A stretch of 64,000 nucleotides of DNA from Parapedobacter lycopersici (lineage in GTDB: Bacteria; Bacteroidota; Bacteroidia; Sphingobacteriales; Sphingobacteriaceae): the NCBI RefSeq assembly GCF_024643285.1, contig NZ_JAMSLW010000003.1, positions 472,787 through 536,786 on the forward strand, given 5' to 3'. Shown here piece after piece: positions 18,507 through 26,816 of the stretch (position 1 is the first letter of the stretch; every line of letters begins with the position of its first letter). The notes below the pieces were generated by a model. It saw nothing but the letters and a program-made list of their open reading frames with translations, had not been told where the DNA came from and searched no databases. A program made the translations under genes and the position numbers.

Positions 18507-18527
18507 TTCCCCGCACATAGCGGGGAA
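18507..18527 (+). terminator. Hairpin after the aldolase gene
   Basis: TTCCCCGC (18507-18514) pairs perfectly with GCGGGGAA (18520-18527) around ACATA, 8 bp after the stop. The following T-tract is weak (GCTGAAACTTT), so termination efficiency is uncertain. Confidence 0.6.
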
Positions 18528-18573
18528 GCTGAAACTTTACGTTCCATCAACATCGCGATAAAAAAAATACTCG

Positions 18574-18581
18574 TACCTTTG
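18574..18581 (+). promoter_or_regulatory. -7 box of the sufS promoter, possibly leaderless
   Basis: TACCTTTG is a perfect match to TAnnTTTG and ends 5 bases before the first possible ATG of sufS (18587). If transcription starts 5-7 bases after the box, the mRNA has almost no leader. No clear -33 TTG is seen. Confidence 0.6.
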
Positions 18582-18586
18582 TTTCT

Positions 18587-19831
18587 ATGATGGAAAAGAC
18601 AGCAGTTTTGGAGCAATTTGACGTATATGGCATTCGGAAAGATTTTCCAATTCTAACCCGCACCGTAAATGGGAAACCGCTGGTGTACCTGGATAACGGG
18701 GCTACCACACAGAAACCCCTGCAGGTGATCGACGCCATCCGGCATTATTATACCGAATTGAACAGTAATGTTCACCGTGGAGTACATCACCTGAGCCAGC
18801 TGGCAACGGACGCATTTGAAGTAACCCGGCATCAATTGAAGGGATTCATCAATGCGGCACACGATCATGAAATTATCATCACGAAGGGGACAACGGATAG
18901 CATCAATCTGGTAGCCAGTAGTTTTGGTAGCGCATTTGTAAAAACCGGTGATGAAATTATCATTTCTGCCATGGAGCACCATTCCAATATTGTGCCCTGG
19001 CAGTTGCTGTGTGAGGACCGGGGCGCGGTGTTGCGGGTTGTTCCCATCAATGCGGCAGGTGAACTGGATATGGATGCTTACCGGGCATTGCTTACTGACC
19101 GGACAAAGCTGGTAGCGATTACGTATGTATCCAATTCATTGGGCACCGTTAATCCCGTACGGGAGATTATTGAAGCAGCGCATGCCAATGGTACGCCCGT
19201 ACTCCTGGATGCGGCACAGGCTATACAGCACATTGCAATAGATGTGCAGGCATTGGATGTTGATTTTCTGGCGTTTTCAGGTCACAAAATGTACGGCCCG
19301 ACGGGGGTAGGTGTACTGTATGGTAAGGAAAAATGGCTCGATGCAATGCCACCTTATCAGGGCGGCGGCGAAATGATCAAAGAGGTTACTTTTGAGAAAA
19401 CCACTTACAACGAACTGCCCTTTAAGTTTGAAGCGGGAACCCCGAACATTGAAGCAGGCATCAGCCTGGCTGCGGCGATCGGTTACATACAGGACATTGG
19501 GATGGATCGCATCGCGGCATACGAGCATGGGTTACTGGAATATGCAACAGCGCGGCTGCTTGAAATACCCGGTATCCGACTCATCGGGACAGCAGCAAAT
19601 AAGTCAAGCGTGCTTTCTTTTTTGGTGGATGGCGCACATCCCTACGATGTGGGGGTCATACTGGATAAATTAGGTGTGGCAGTACGTACGGGACATCACT
19701 GTACACAGCCATTAATGGACTGGTATGGCATCCCCGGCACGGTCCGGGCTTCCATCGCGATGTATAATACCAGGGAAGATATCGACACCCTGGCTGCCGG
19801 TGTACAAAAAGCGGCCTCCATGTTGGTTTAA
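18587..19831 (+). CDS. sufS: SufS-type cysteine desulfurase
   Basis: PLP enzyme taking sulfur from cysteine for iron-sulfur cluster assembly. The 414 residues follow the SufS (group II) layout: IRKDFPILTRTVNGKPLVYLDNGATTQKP at the N-terminus, NVHRGVHHLS, MEHHSNIVPW, PLP lysine K234 in AFSGHKMYGP, and the sulfur-accepting cysteine C372 in RTGHHCTQPLM. The double ATG (18587 and 18590) leaves the start uncertain by one residue. The SufE partner gene follows after 71 bp. SufBCD are not in the window. Confidence 0.96.
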   Translation: MMEKTAVLEQFDVYGIRKDFPILTRTVNGKPLVYLDNGATTQKPLQVIDAIRHYYTELNSNVHRGVHHLSQLATDAFEVTRHQLKGFINAAHDHEIIITKGTTDSINLVASSFGSAFVKTGDEIIISAMEHHSNIVPWQLLCEDRGAVLRVVPINAAGELDMDAYRALLTDRTKLVAITYVSNSLGTVNPVREIIEAAHANGTPVLLDAAQAIQHIAIDVQALDVDFLAFSGHKMYGPTGVGVLYGKEKWLDAMPPYQGGGEMIKEVTFEKTTYNELPFKFEAGTPNIEAGISLAAAIGYIQDIGMDRIAAYEHGLLEYATARLLEIPGIRLIGTAANKSSVLSFLVDGAHPYDVGVILDKLGVAVRTGHHCTQPLMDWYGIPGTVRASIAMYNTREDIDTLAAGVQKAASMLV

Positions 19832-19902
19832 CATGGGCGACTGGTTTTTCAGGCATATCATTTAGGCACGACTACGGATCTCCGACCATAGACCAAACAA
19901 AA

Positions 19903-20325
19903 ATGACCATAAACGAAATACAGGACGAACTTATAGCGGATTTTGCTTTTTTTGACGATTGGATGGCGAAATATGAATACATCATTCAATTGGGCAAGGA
20001 ACTGCCGCTCATCGATGCGCAATACAAGAAGGATGAATACCTGATAAAGGGCTGCCAGTCCAAAGTATGGCTGCATGCCGATTACCGGGATGGACGGGTG
20101 ATTTTTACGGCTGACAGCGATGCCATTATCACCAAGGGACTGGTTGGCCTGATGGTTCGCGTACTTTCGAACCATTCGCCGCAGGAAATTGCAAATAGCG
20201 AATTATACTTTGTCGATCAGATCGGTCTTAAGGAACACCTTTCTCCGACACGGGCGAACGGACTGCTGTCGATGATCAAGCAGATGAAACTGTATGCCAT
20301 CACGCTCCAGGCAAAAACGACCTGA
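19903..20325 (+). CDS. sufE: SufE sulfur-transfer protein
   Basis: Accepts persulfide sulfur from SufS and hands it to the cluster scaffold. The 140-residue protein has the SufE core: DELIADFAFFDDWMAKYEYIIQLGKELP, then YLIKGCQSKVWL, where the cysteine in KGCQS is the family's sulfur acceptor, and later AIITKGLVGLMVRV. Length and order are normal. It lies directly behind sufS on the same strand and ends convergently with lysS, 20 bp apart, with no obvious terminator between them. Confidence 0.94.
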   Translation: MTINEIQDELIADFAFFDDWMAKYEYIIQLGKELPLIDAQYKKDEYLIKGCQSKVWLHADYRDGRVIFTADSDAIITKGLVGLMVRVLSNHSPQEIANSELYFVDQIGLKEHLSPTRANGLLSMIKQMKLYAITLQAKTT

Positions 20326-20345
20326 TTCAACTCATTCCCGTTCCC

Positions 20346-22064
20346 TTATTCGAACCATTTCAGCACGTCTTCCTTTGCGGGCATAGCAACGTCCAGTTTC
20401 ATTTTTTTCCGCAGTCCACCCATATCATTGAATACTTTGTTCGGGTTGGCTGCCTGGAGTGCTTCTATGGTGTTCAGTCCCATTTTCTGCAGTACCGGGA
20501 CCCACACGGCCGGTATACCGCGTGCCTCGTAATCCGCTACGGACACCTGTTTAACGGTTTTTTCGGGACGCATCTGGGGGAAAAACAAGACATCCTGAAT
20601 GCTTTGCTGGTTAGTCATCAGCATAGCCAGCCGGTCGATGCCAATGCCGATACCGGCAGTGGGAGGCATGCCGTATTCCAGGGCCCGCAGGAAATCATAG
20701 TCGATGAACATGGCCTCATCATCACCCCGTTCCATTAGTTTAAGCTGTTCCTCGAAGCGCGTACGCTGGTCGATCGGGTCATTCAGTTCGCTATAGGCAT
20801 TTGCCAGTTCTTTGCCATTGACCATCAGTTCGAAGCGCTCCACCAGCCCGGCCTTGCTGCGGTGTTTCTTGGTAAGCGGGCTCATCTCCACGGGGTAATC
20901 AATGATGAAGGTGGGTTGTATATAGTGATGTTCGCATTTTTCGCCGAAAATCTCGTCGATGAGCTTGCCTTTGCCCATGCTGTCGTCGGTAGCAATACCC
21001 AATTGCCTGCATACATCGCGCAACCCCGATTCATCCATTTCGGAAACGTCAAATCCGGTATGTTCCCTGATTGCATCGTAGATACTCACACGCGGGTATG
21101 GTGCTTCAAAATTAATTTCATTGTTGCCGACCTGTAGCGTAGTGGTGCCGTTGGTGGCCATGGCGACCTGCTCAAAAAGCTGCTCGGTGGTTTCCATCAT
21201 CCACAGGTAATCCTTATACGACACGTAAAATTCCAGTACCGTGAATTCGGGATTATGGGTACGGTCCATGCCCTCGTTCCGGAAATTCCGGCTGAATTCA
21301 TAGACCCAGTCGTAACCGCCGACAATTAGGCGTTTGAGGTAAAGTTCGTTTGCAATACGAAGATAGAGCGGAATATCCAACGCGTTGTGATGCGTAATAA
21401 ATGGACGTGCCGCCGCACCACCTGGAATGCTCTGTAATACAGGCGTATCCACTTCCAATGCGCCCCGCTCATTGAGGAAGTCCCTTATGGCGGTTTTTAC
21501 TTTCGATACTTTTACAAACGTATCGCGCACCTGTGGGTTTACCACGAGGTCGACATACCGCTGGCGGTAGCGGAATTCCGGATCGGTAACCGCATCAAAT
21601 GTCTTGCCGTCCGCAGATTTTACCACGGGAAGCGGCTTCAATGATTTGGCCAGCAGGGTAAATCGCTGTACGTGAATGGAAATCTCACCCGTTTGGGTCG
21701 TGAACACAAATCCCTCAATGCCAACAAAGTCACCGATATCCAGCAATTTCTTGAATACGGTATTGTACAAGGTCTTATCATCATCGGGGCAGAGGTCGTC
21801 GCGCTTAAGGTATACCTGTATTCTTCCCGTGGCGTCCTGAAGTTCGATAAATGAAACGCTGCCCATCACCCGCCGGCTCATCATGCGCCCCGCAATGCGG
21901 ATGTTTTTATAGCTGGTTTTATCGCGTTCGTAATTCGCCAGGATATCTGCCGCATTTGCGTTGACTTCAAATGCTTCGGCCGGGTACGGATCGATACCCA
22001 ATGCGATTAACGCCGTCAATGCCTGCCGGCGTTGCTGTTCCTGTTCGGATAATGCTGTATTCAT
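20346..22064 (-). CDS. lysS: Lysyl-tRNA synthetase, class II
   Basis: Charges tRNA-Lys. The 572 residues comprise an N-terminal OB-fold anticodon-binding domain (about 50-150, IAGRMMSRRVMGSVSFIELQD) and the class II catalytic domain with motif 2 (YEFSRNFRNEGMDRTHNPEF) and motif 3 (AGIGIGIDRLAML). After the usual end of the enzyme (LFFPQMRPE) there is an extra C-terminal stretch of about 70 residues (KQVSVADYEARGIPAVW... to DVLKWFE) that resembles a helix-hairpin-helix module predicting DNA or RNA contact; I recall such tails in Bacteroidota homologues. A -7 box lies 23 bp before the start. Confidence 0.97.
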   Translation of the reverse strand: MNTALSEQEQQRRQALTALIALGIDPYPAEAFEVNANAADILANYERDKTSYKNIRIAGRMMSRRVMGSVSFIELQDATGRIQVYLKRDDLCPDDDKTLYNTVFKKLLDIGDFVGIEGFVFTTQTGEISIHVQRFTLLAKSLKPLPVVKSADGKTFDAVTDPEFRYRQRYVDLVVNPQVRDTFVKVSKVKTAIRDFLNERGALEVDTPVLQSIPGGAAARPFITHHNALDIPLYLRIANELYLKRLIVGGYDWVYEFSRNFRNEGMDRTHNPEFTVLEFYVSYKDYLWMMETTEQLFEQVAMATNGTTTLQVGNNEINFEAPYPRVSIYDAIREHTGFDVSEMDESGLRDVCRQLGIATDDSMGKGKLIDEIFGEKCEHHYIQPTFIIDYPVEMSPLTKKHRSKAGLVERFELMVNGKELANAYSELNDPIDQRTRFEEQLKLMERGDDEAMFIDYDFLRALEYGMPPTAGIGIGIDRLAMLMTNQQSIQDVLFFPQMRPEKTVKQVSVADYEARGIPAVWVPVLQKMGLNTIEALQAANPNKVFNDMGGLRKKMKLDVAMPAKEDVLKWFE

Positions 22065-22086
22065 GCGGGTGCTGATTTCTTTGGCG

Positions 22087-22094
22087 CAAAAATA
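22087..22094 (-). promoter_or_regulatory. -7 box of the lysS promoter
   Basis: On the minus strand, TATTTTTG matches TAnnTTTG perfectly and ends 22 bases before the lysS ATG. No clear TTG is seen 19-20 bases further upstream. Confidence 0.6.
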
Positions 22095-22222
22095 GCATTT
22101 TATGCGAAATTAAATGAAACGCATGTAGCGTTGGCCGGTGCGGTTTCGTTTGTTTTAATAAAACAGGAATTGCTTATCGAAACATGGTGCATGGACTAAT
22201 TTTTAACTAGGCAGGCTACATA

Positions 22223-22268
22223 CGGTGGATGTTTGATCCACCGCCCGGTTTCGGACCGGGGAGGTGGA
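22223..22268. other. Two mutually exclusive hairpins in the lysS/sigma gap
   Basis: CGGTGGAT (22223-22230) pairs perfectly with ATCCACCG (22236-22243) around GTTTG. The same TCCACC (22237-22242) can instead pair with GGTGGA (22263-22268), extended by CCCGGT/ACCGGG (22244-22249 with 22255-22260) around TTCGG. Both cannot form together. The element lies in the 305-bp gap between the divergent genes lysS and the sigma factor, upstream of the sigma promoter, and I see no gene in it. It could be part of a small RNA; no T-tract follows on either strand. Confidence 0.45.
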
Positions 22269-22295
22269 CGGTGAATGAACCGGTGATATAATCAT

Positions 22296-22325
22296 TTGAA
22301 TATAAAGCCAGTTTATCTAAGTTTG
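22296..22325 (+). promoter_or_regulatory. Promoter of the ECF sigma factor operon
   Basis: TTG (22296-22298), 19 bases, then TAAGTTTG (22318-22325), a full match to the Bacteroidota housekeeping promoter. Transcription would start near 22331, leaving about 40 bases before the GTG start. A CGATTAATCG palindrome lies at 22345-22354 within that leader. Confidence 0.75.
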
Positions 22326-22369
22326 TAACGTTTAAAGAGTGAGCCGATTAATCGTATTGTAGCTGCATA

Positions 22370-22975
22370 GTGAGTATTCACATTCGATATTTTAAGAGAA
22401 AGCATGCGCTGTCTTTGGAAAGTGCGGTGAAAGACTGTGCCCAGCATGGAGGGGAGGGGAGCCAGGCATTTATTTACAGGAGCTGCTACGGATATGTGCT
22501 TTCCATTACGTTACGCTATGTGAAAAATGAATTTGATGCCGAGGAGCTTACCAATGAAAGTTTTATGCGGGCATTTAATAAAATAGCCACATTCAGCAGC
22601 AAAGAGGAGGGGCCACGTTTTGAGAAGTCGTTCCGCTCCTGGCTGGCCCGGATTGCCGCTAATATTTCCATTGATTTTCTCCGGGCCAAAAAGCAGCTTG
22701 TTGCGCTGGATGACATTAGTGAACAGGAACTTGGTCCGAACCAGGTCAATGTATCCGGTGATCTTGAAGTTGCGGATATTCTGAAGCTGCTGGAACGGTT
22801 GCCGGAAATGCAGCGGGCGATATTCAATCTGTATGAAGTGGAAGGTTACTCGCACGAGGAGGTTGCTACCATGCTGGAGATTCCCGAAAGCACTTCGCGT
22901 ACGTATTTAACACGGGCGAAGAAAAAATTAAGGAAACTGTACTTGGAGTCAATAGATATTACAGCGAAGTTTTAA
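22370..22975 (+). CDS. ECF-type RNA polymerase sigma factor
   Basis: Sigma-70 family factor with regions 2 and 4 only, 201 residues. Region 2 is seen at about 40-110 (CYGYVLSITLRYVKNEFDAEELTNESFMRAF, then WLARIAANISIDFLRAKK) and region 4 at about 140-195 (LLERLPEMQRAIFNLYEVEGYSHEEVATMLEIPESTSRTYLTRAKKKLRKL). The start is a GTG. Its stop and the next start share bases (TAATG), so the downstream membrane protein is translated with it and is the obvious candidate regulator. The target genes are not identifiable here. Confidence 0.93.
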   Translation: MSIHIRYFKRKHALSLESAVKDCAQHGGEGSQAFIYRSCYGYVLSITLRYVKNEFDAEELTNESFMRAFNKIATFSSKEEGPRFEKSFRSWLARIAANISIDFLRAKKQLVALDDISEQELGPNQVNVSGDLEVADILKLLERLPEMQRAIFNLYEVEGYSHEEVATMLEIPESTSRTYLTRAKKKLRKLYLESIDITAKF

Positions 22976-24297
22976 TGGACGAAACGGGAAAAAATAGAGA
23001 ATTAATCGAGCATATCGCGGATAAGCTGCGTAATCATGCCGAACCGTATAGGGAAGGTGCCTGGGAGCGGTTTTCTGCGCGTTCCGCTGGCCGGCCGCGG
23101 AAGCAGGTTGCCTGGCTGGGCTGGGCTGCAGCTGCAGTGGTGCTGTTGGCTGCCGGCCTGTTTTGGTTTACCGGGCCGCAACGTGATATGCGTATCGCCC
23201 GGCAGGCCCCGGCAGCGTCACCGGTGGTTTCCGGCGTACAGGCCCCGGAAGTTAATACGCCCGAACCCCAGGCAATACCGCCGTCCGTGGTTGCTGAGCA
23301 AAACCGTACGGATGTGCGGGGAGATAGCGAGGCGGGTACGGTGCCACTTCCGTTGACCGCCCGGAAACGGCAGGCACCGGTTGAACCGGAGAGGGGAAAT
23401 ACATCGGCATTGCAGCCGGTACTTGCACGTGTTGCCGCGACAGCAGATACGCAACAGATGGCTGCTGTACCGGAGATGCAGCAACGCGTTGCAGAAACAG
23501 CAACGGATACATCCGCGGAGACCCTGGTGACAGCGCCCACGGAAACGAAGCCGGAACCACCAGCGGAATCGGAGCACCGTTCGTCCGTTGAACAGCTGCT
23601 GGCGCTGGAACCCGGACGATCCGACTATATCAGTACGGTACGTAACGACGATCGAGAAGCAGCTGATAAATGGGATCTCGGCATCGTCGTCGCTCCATCA
23701 ATGACCAGTGAACGGTTGAATATGGGAGGCGGTTTCGCTGTGGCCTACCGGGTGTCCAATAAAATTTCGCTGGCCTCGGGAGTTTCCCTCAACGACCTGG
23801 GAGTTGCCCAGCAACAGGTCGGCCGGCCGCATGTTCCCCAGATGAGCCTGGATTCACCTATGCCAGGGCATGAACCGGGTATTCAGGAACCTTACAGGAG
23901 CAGGGAAGTCACCTCGGTAACCAGTACATTACTTGCCATTGATGTTCCGTTAAACCTGCGATATCATGTTACCGAAGGGTTTTATACGGCTGTAGGTGTG
24001 TCTTTTCTGGGTATCCTGAATGAAAGGAGAACCAATCATTTTGTCGACCACATGAATCAGCCGACGGATCAATCCGGAAACCTGAAGGCTGTCCATTCGG
24101 CCGAGCGGTCCAACGAACAACCGTTACAGGGCAAGGGGTACGCCGGATTTGTTAATTTTTCGATCGGCCGGAGCATTCCCATTTCATCGAAGCTCTCCAT
24201 TTCCCTGGAACCTTACTTTAAACTTCCCGTTGGGCGGCTATCCCGTGAGGATATGGACCTGACCAACGGCGGGATCCGGATTGTAACCGGATTCTAA
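22975..24297 (+). CDS. Membrane-anchored barrel protein paired with the sigma factor (possible anti-sigma fusion)
   Basis: 440 residues with an unusual layout. Residues 1-42 are charged and lack a signal peptide (IADKLRNHAEPYREGAWERFSA, like the cytoplasmic end of anti-sigma factors), about 43-65 form one transmembrane helix (LGWAAAAVVLLAAGLFWF), about 66-210 are a Pro/Ala/Thr/Gln-rich linker, and about 225-440 look like a small porin-type beta-barrel (alternating strands such as GGGFAVAYRVSNKISLASGVSLN, NLRYHVTEGFYTAVGVSFLG) ending in phenylalanine. Translational coupling with the sigma gene suggests it holds or releases the sigma factor, but no anti-sigma motif such as a zinc-binding HxxxCxxC is visible, so this is inference. 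How an inner-membrane helix and an outer-membrane-like barrel coexist is unclear. Confidence 0.7.
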   Translation: MDETGKNRELIEHIADKLRNHAEPYREGAWERFSARSAGRPRKQVAWLGWAAAAVVLLAAGLFWFTGPQRDMRIARQAPAASPVVSGVQAPEVNTPEPQAIPPSVVAEQNRTDVRGDSEAGTVPLPLTARKRQAPVEPERGNTSALQPVLARVAATADTQQMAAVPEMQQRVAETATDTSAETLVTAPTETKPEPPAESEHRSSVEQLLALEPGRSDYISTVRNDDREAADKWDLGIVVAPSMTSERLNMGGGFAVAYRVSNKISLASGVSLNDLGVAQQQVGRPHVPQMSLDSPMPGHEPGIQEPYRSREVTSVTSTLLAIDVPLNLRYHVTEGFYTAVGVSFLGILNERRTNHFVDHMNQPTDQSGNLKAVHSAERSNEQPLQGKGYAGFVNFSIGRSIPISSKLSISLEPYFKLPVGRLSREDMDLTNGGIRIVTGF

Positions 24298-24302
24298 TGC
24301 CA

Positions 24303-24935
24303 TTATAACTGATCGATACGTACCCAGTCCATGCCGGCTGCAATGGCGCCCTGTACACCCGGATCACCGTCCTCGAATACCAGGCAATCCTGGGGATCGA
24401 CACCCAGCTGTTCCGCAGCCAGTAAAAAGGGATCAGGATGAGGTTTTCCGTGTGCAGTGTCACCGGCGCAGACCAGTGTTTCAATCGTGTCCAGCAATCC
24501 GATTACCGTCAGTGTTTTCGTAACGGTATTGCGGCTGCCCCCGGATACTACGCCAACACGTACTTTGCCAACATGGCTTTTCAGGTGTTCCACTACAAAT
24601 GCGATGGGTAACGTATCGGTAATGTATTTTTCGATAAATATAGCCGACTTTTCCGCGGCGAATTCCCGCGCAATTAACCGGCTTCCATACCGGCGGTTGA
24701 TCTCTTCGACCACGAGTACCGTTGGCCATCCGGCCAATTCATCAATGATGACGGTATCCAGCGTTACACCATGCCGCGCCGCGGCTTCGGCATATGCTGC
24801 TTTATGTGCGTCCATGTTATCGGCAAGCGTGCCATCACAATCGTAAAGGAAAGCACGGTAGTTTTTCCGGTTGCTGATACGGGTTAATGCATCCAGTTGC
24901 TGTTGTATTGTCATATGTTGCTGTATCTCCATCAT
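24303..24935 (-). CDS. HAD-superfamily hydrolase, beta-phosphoglucomutase-like
   Basis: Phosphatase or phosphomutase of the HAD superfamily, 210 residues. Motif I is YDCDGTLAD (nucleophile Asp and acid/base Asp), motif II the serine in VVSGGS, motif III the lysine in GKPHPDPF, and motif IV EDGDPG. The cap between motif I and II is the small helical C1 type, as in YqaB/PgmB relatives (fructose-1-phosphate, 6-phosphogluconate or beta-phosphoglucose enzymes). The substrate is not predictable. Its start overlaps the proline dehydrogenase stop by 4 bases, so the two are coupled. Confidence 0.9.
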   Translation of the reverse strand: MMEIQQHMTIQQQLDALTRISNRKNYRAFLYDCDGTLADNMDAHKAAYAEAAARHGVTLDTVIIDELAGWPTVLVVEEINRRYGSRLIAREFAAEKSAIFIEKYITDTLPIAFVVEHLKSHVGKVRVGVVSGGSRNTVTKTLTVIGLLDTIETLVCAGDTAHGKPHPDPFLLAAEQLGVDPQDCLVFEDGDPGVQGAIAAGMDWVRIDQL

Positions 24936-26122
24936 CTATGTTTCCTTCGCTTTATTTCTTTGGTGATGAGTGCAAGTTCCCGGCTTACCTGTCCGACAAC
25001 GGCGGTATTCTCCGCCGCCCTGCGGAAGAGATAAGGCATGACGGCCTTTACCGGTCCGTACGGCATGTACTTAGCCACCCGGTAGCCCGCTTCCGCCAGG
25101 TTAAATGTCAGGTTGTCGCTCATGCCCAGGAGCTGGGCAAAATAAATATGCGGATGGTCACGCGGTAGGTTCCGGCGATCAATTTCGGTGGCCAGTAACA
25201 GGCTGCTGGCCTCGTTATGCGTGCCGGCCATCATACCCAGGCGATCGATGTGATCCAGGCAGAACCGTACTGCATTGTCGTAATCACGGTCGGTTGCAGC
25301 TTTGTCTGGCTGGATGGGATCGGGATAGCCGAGTTCAGCTGCCCGTTCGCGTTCCGTTTCCATATAAGCACCGCGCACCAGCTTGGCGCCGAGAAAGAAG
25401 CCGGCTGTTTCCGCCAGGTAATAATCGGCTTTAAGGGAAGCCAGCTTGTCGTTTCGGTAGAGCTGATAGGTATTGTATACGATCGGGGTCTGTTTATTGT
25501 ATTGCTGCATCATTTCCCGAGCAATGTCGTCGATTGCCTGCTGGATCCACGAATGTTCGGCATCAATCAGCACACTTACGCCTGCATCATGACAGGCCCT
25601 GCAGATCCGGTCCACCCGGTGCTTTAGTCGGTCGTATGCCGCGGCCTCCTCCATATCCAGGGTTTCCCCGCGGTTTATTTTTTCCAGTACGCTGAATAGA
25701 CCCAGTCCCGAAGGTTTAAATACCGAGAATGGAATATGTGTATGGGCCTGGGCATAAGCTACCGTCCGCAGAATCTCTTCACAGGTATGGTCAAAGTCTG
25801 TTTCCGAGTCTTCTCCTTCCACTGAATAGTCCAGGATGGTGCCTGTATGCTGGCCCGCCAGGTTTTGGATAGCTGCTTCACATCCCGAGATAGTTTCACC
25901 GCCACAGAAATGCCGGTAGATTGTCCGACGGATCAGCCCGGATACCGGCAGACCGATACGTAAGGCGAATCGGGTAAACGGAGTTCCTATTTTTACGAGC
26001 AGCTGACTGCCGAGCAGCTTGAATAGCCAATACGCCCGTTTAAGGTCATTGTCGCTTCTGCCGCGGAAGGCTATTTCCGTATTATCAAAGGAGAGGGGGT
26101 GATCCTGTGTTTCCTGCACCAT
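24932..26122 (-). CDS. putA: Proline dehydrogenase (monofunctional)
   Basis: FAD enzyme oxidising proline to pyrroline-5-carboxylate at the inner face of the membrane. 396 residues: a helical N-terminus, then the beta/alpha barrel with SVLIDAEHSWIQQAIDD, AKLVRGAYMETERERAAELGYPDPIQ (FAD and substrate contact region) and the C-terminal YFAQLLGMSDNLTFNLAEAGYRVAKYMPYGPVKAVMPYLFRRAAENTA, which includes the family signature YxPYGxxxxxxPYLxRRxxEN. No P5C dehydrogenase domain is fused. A HAD phosphatase gene overlaps its end. A -7 box lies 24 bp before the start. Confidence 0.95.
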   Translation of the reverse strand: MVQETQDHPLSFDNTEIAFRGRSDNDLKRAYWLFKLLGSQLLVKIGTPFTRFALRIGLPVSGLIRRTIYRHFCGGETISGCEAAIQNLAGQHTGTILDYSVEGEDSETDFDHTCEEILRTVAYAQAHTHIPFSVFKPSGLGLFSVLEKINRGETLDMEEAAAYDRLKHRVDRICRACHDAGVSVLIDAEHSWIQQAIDDIAREMMQQYNKQTPIVYNTYQLYRNDKLASLKADYYLAETAGFFLGAKLVRGAYMETERERAAELGYPDPIQPDKAATDRDYDNAVRFCLDHIDRLGMMAGTHNEASSLLLATEIDRRNLPRDHPHIYFAQLLGMSDNLTFNLAEAGYRVAKYMPYGPVKAVMPYLFRRAAENTAVVGQVSRELALITKEIKRRKHR

Positions 26123-26146
26123 TCAGTCAAAGAAGTTTAGCCGCAG

Positions 26147-26154
26147 CAAAAATA
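26147..26154 (-). promoter_or_regulatory. -7 box of the proline dehydrogenase promoter
   Basis: Minus-strand TATTTTTG, a perfect TAnnTTTG, ends 24 bases before the ATG. No TTG partner is seen at the expected distance. Confidence 0.55.
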
Positions 26155-26327
26155 GGAATAAAAGGGCGCAGTTCAAATGACCGCACAAGGGGTGTGTTAG
26201 GGGACCTGCGGGCGGTCCTGCGTGAATCACTTTACAACCCTATTTGTAAAACGGATGTAATTTAAGCGGAATTCCAAAATTTTTCCTGTTTCCATATGTT
26301 ACTTTGACAAAAAATAATAGAAAAGCA

Positions 26328-26783
26328 ATGAAATTAAAACAGGTAACATTGGGATTGCTGGTTATGGGGTTAGCCACTTCCCCGGCTTTGGCACAACATA
26401 TTGTTCAGCGGAATCTGCCCGCGGTGGTTTTGAATACCTTTCAGCAACAGTTTTCGAAAGCCCGGAATGTCGAGTGGGAGAAAACAGCCTCCGGCTCATT
26501 TGAGGCTGAATTTGAAATGGGATTGATGCAGCGCGATCACACGGTGTATATCAGTCCGGATGGTAAACTGGAACGGCATATTGAAGAAATTTCCACCGCA
26601 TCTCTGCCTGATGCTGTTAAAAAACAGTTAGCCGCCGAATATGGCAATTACCGGGTGAACGACGCGAAAAAAATCGAGTCGGGTCAGCAGGTCACCTATC
26701 GCGTTGAACTGGAGAACCGTATGGAAGAACTGGAACTTACCTTTGATACTGCAGGAAAAGTGCTTCAGGAGCGGGCGGATTAG
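26328..26783 (+). CDS. PepSY-like (PF11396-type) secreted protein
   Basis: Small exported protein of 151 residues from ATG 26328 (the frame is open from 26304, but the signal peptide MKLKQVTLGLLVMGLATSPALAQ begins here). After the signal there are two similar halves: VVLNTFQQQFSKARNVEWEK... and LPDAVKKQLAAEYGNYRVNDAKK..., each followed by short beta strands (SFEAEFEMG; VTYRVELEN), the arrangement of the putative beta-lactamase-inhibitor-like PepSY family of Bacteroidota. No function is established. It stands alone; a near-consensus -7 box TTACTTTG lies about 20 bp upstream. It converges with trpA. Confidence 0.8.
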   Translation: MKLKQVTLGLLVMGLATSPALAQHIVQRNLPAVVLNTFQQQFSKARNVEWEKTASGSFEAEFEMGLMQRDHTVYISPDGKLERHIEEISTASLPDAVKKQLAAEYGNYRVNDAKKIESGQQVTYRVELENRMEELELTFDTAGKVLQERAD

Positions 26784-26816
26784 GCACTTGATGCCTATCC
26801 GCGTATCGCCGCATGA

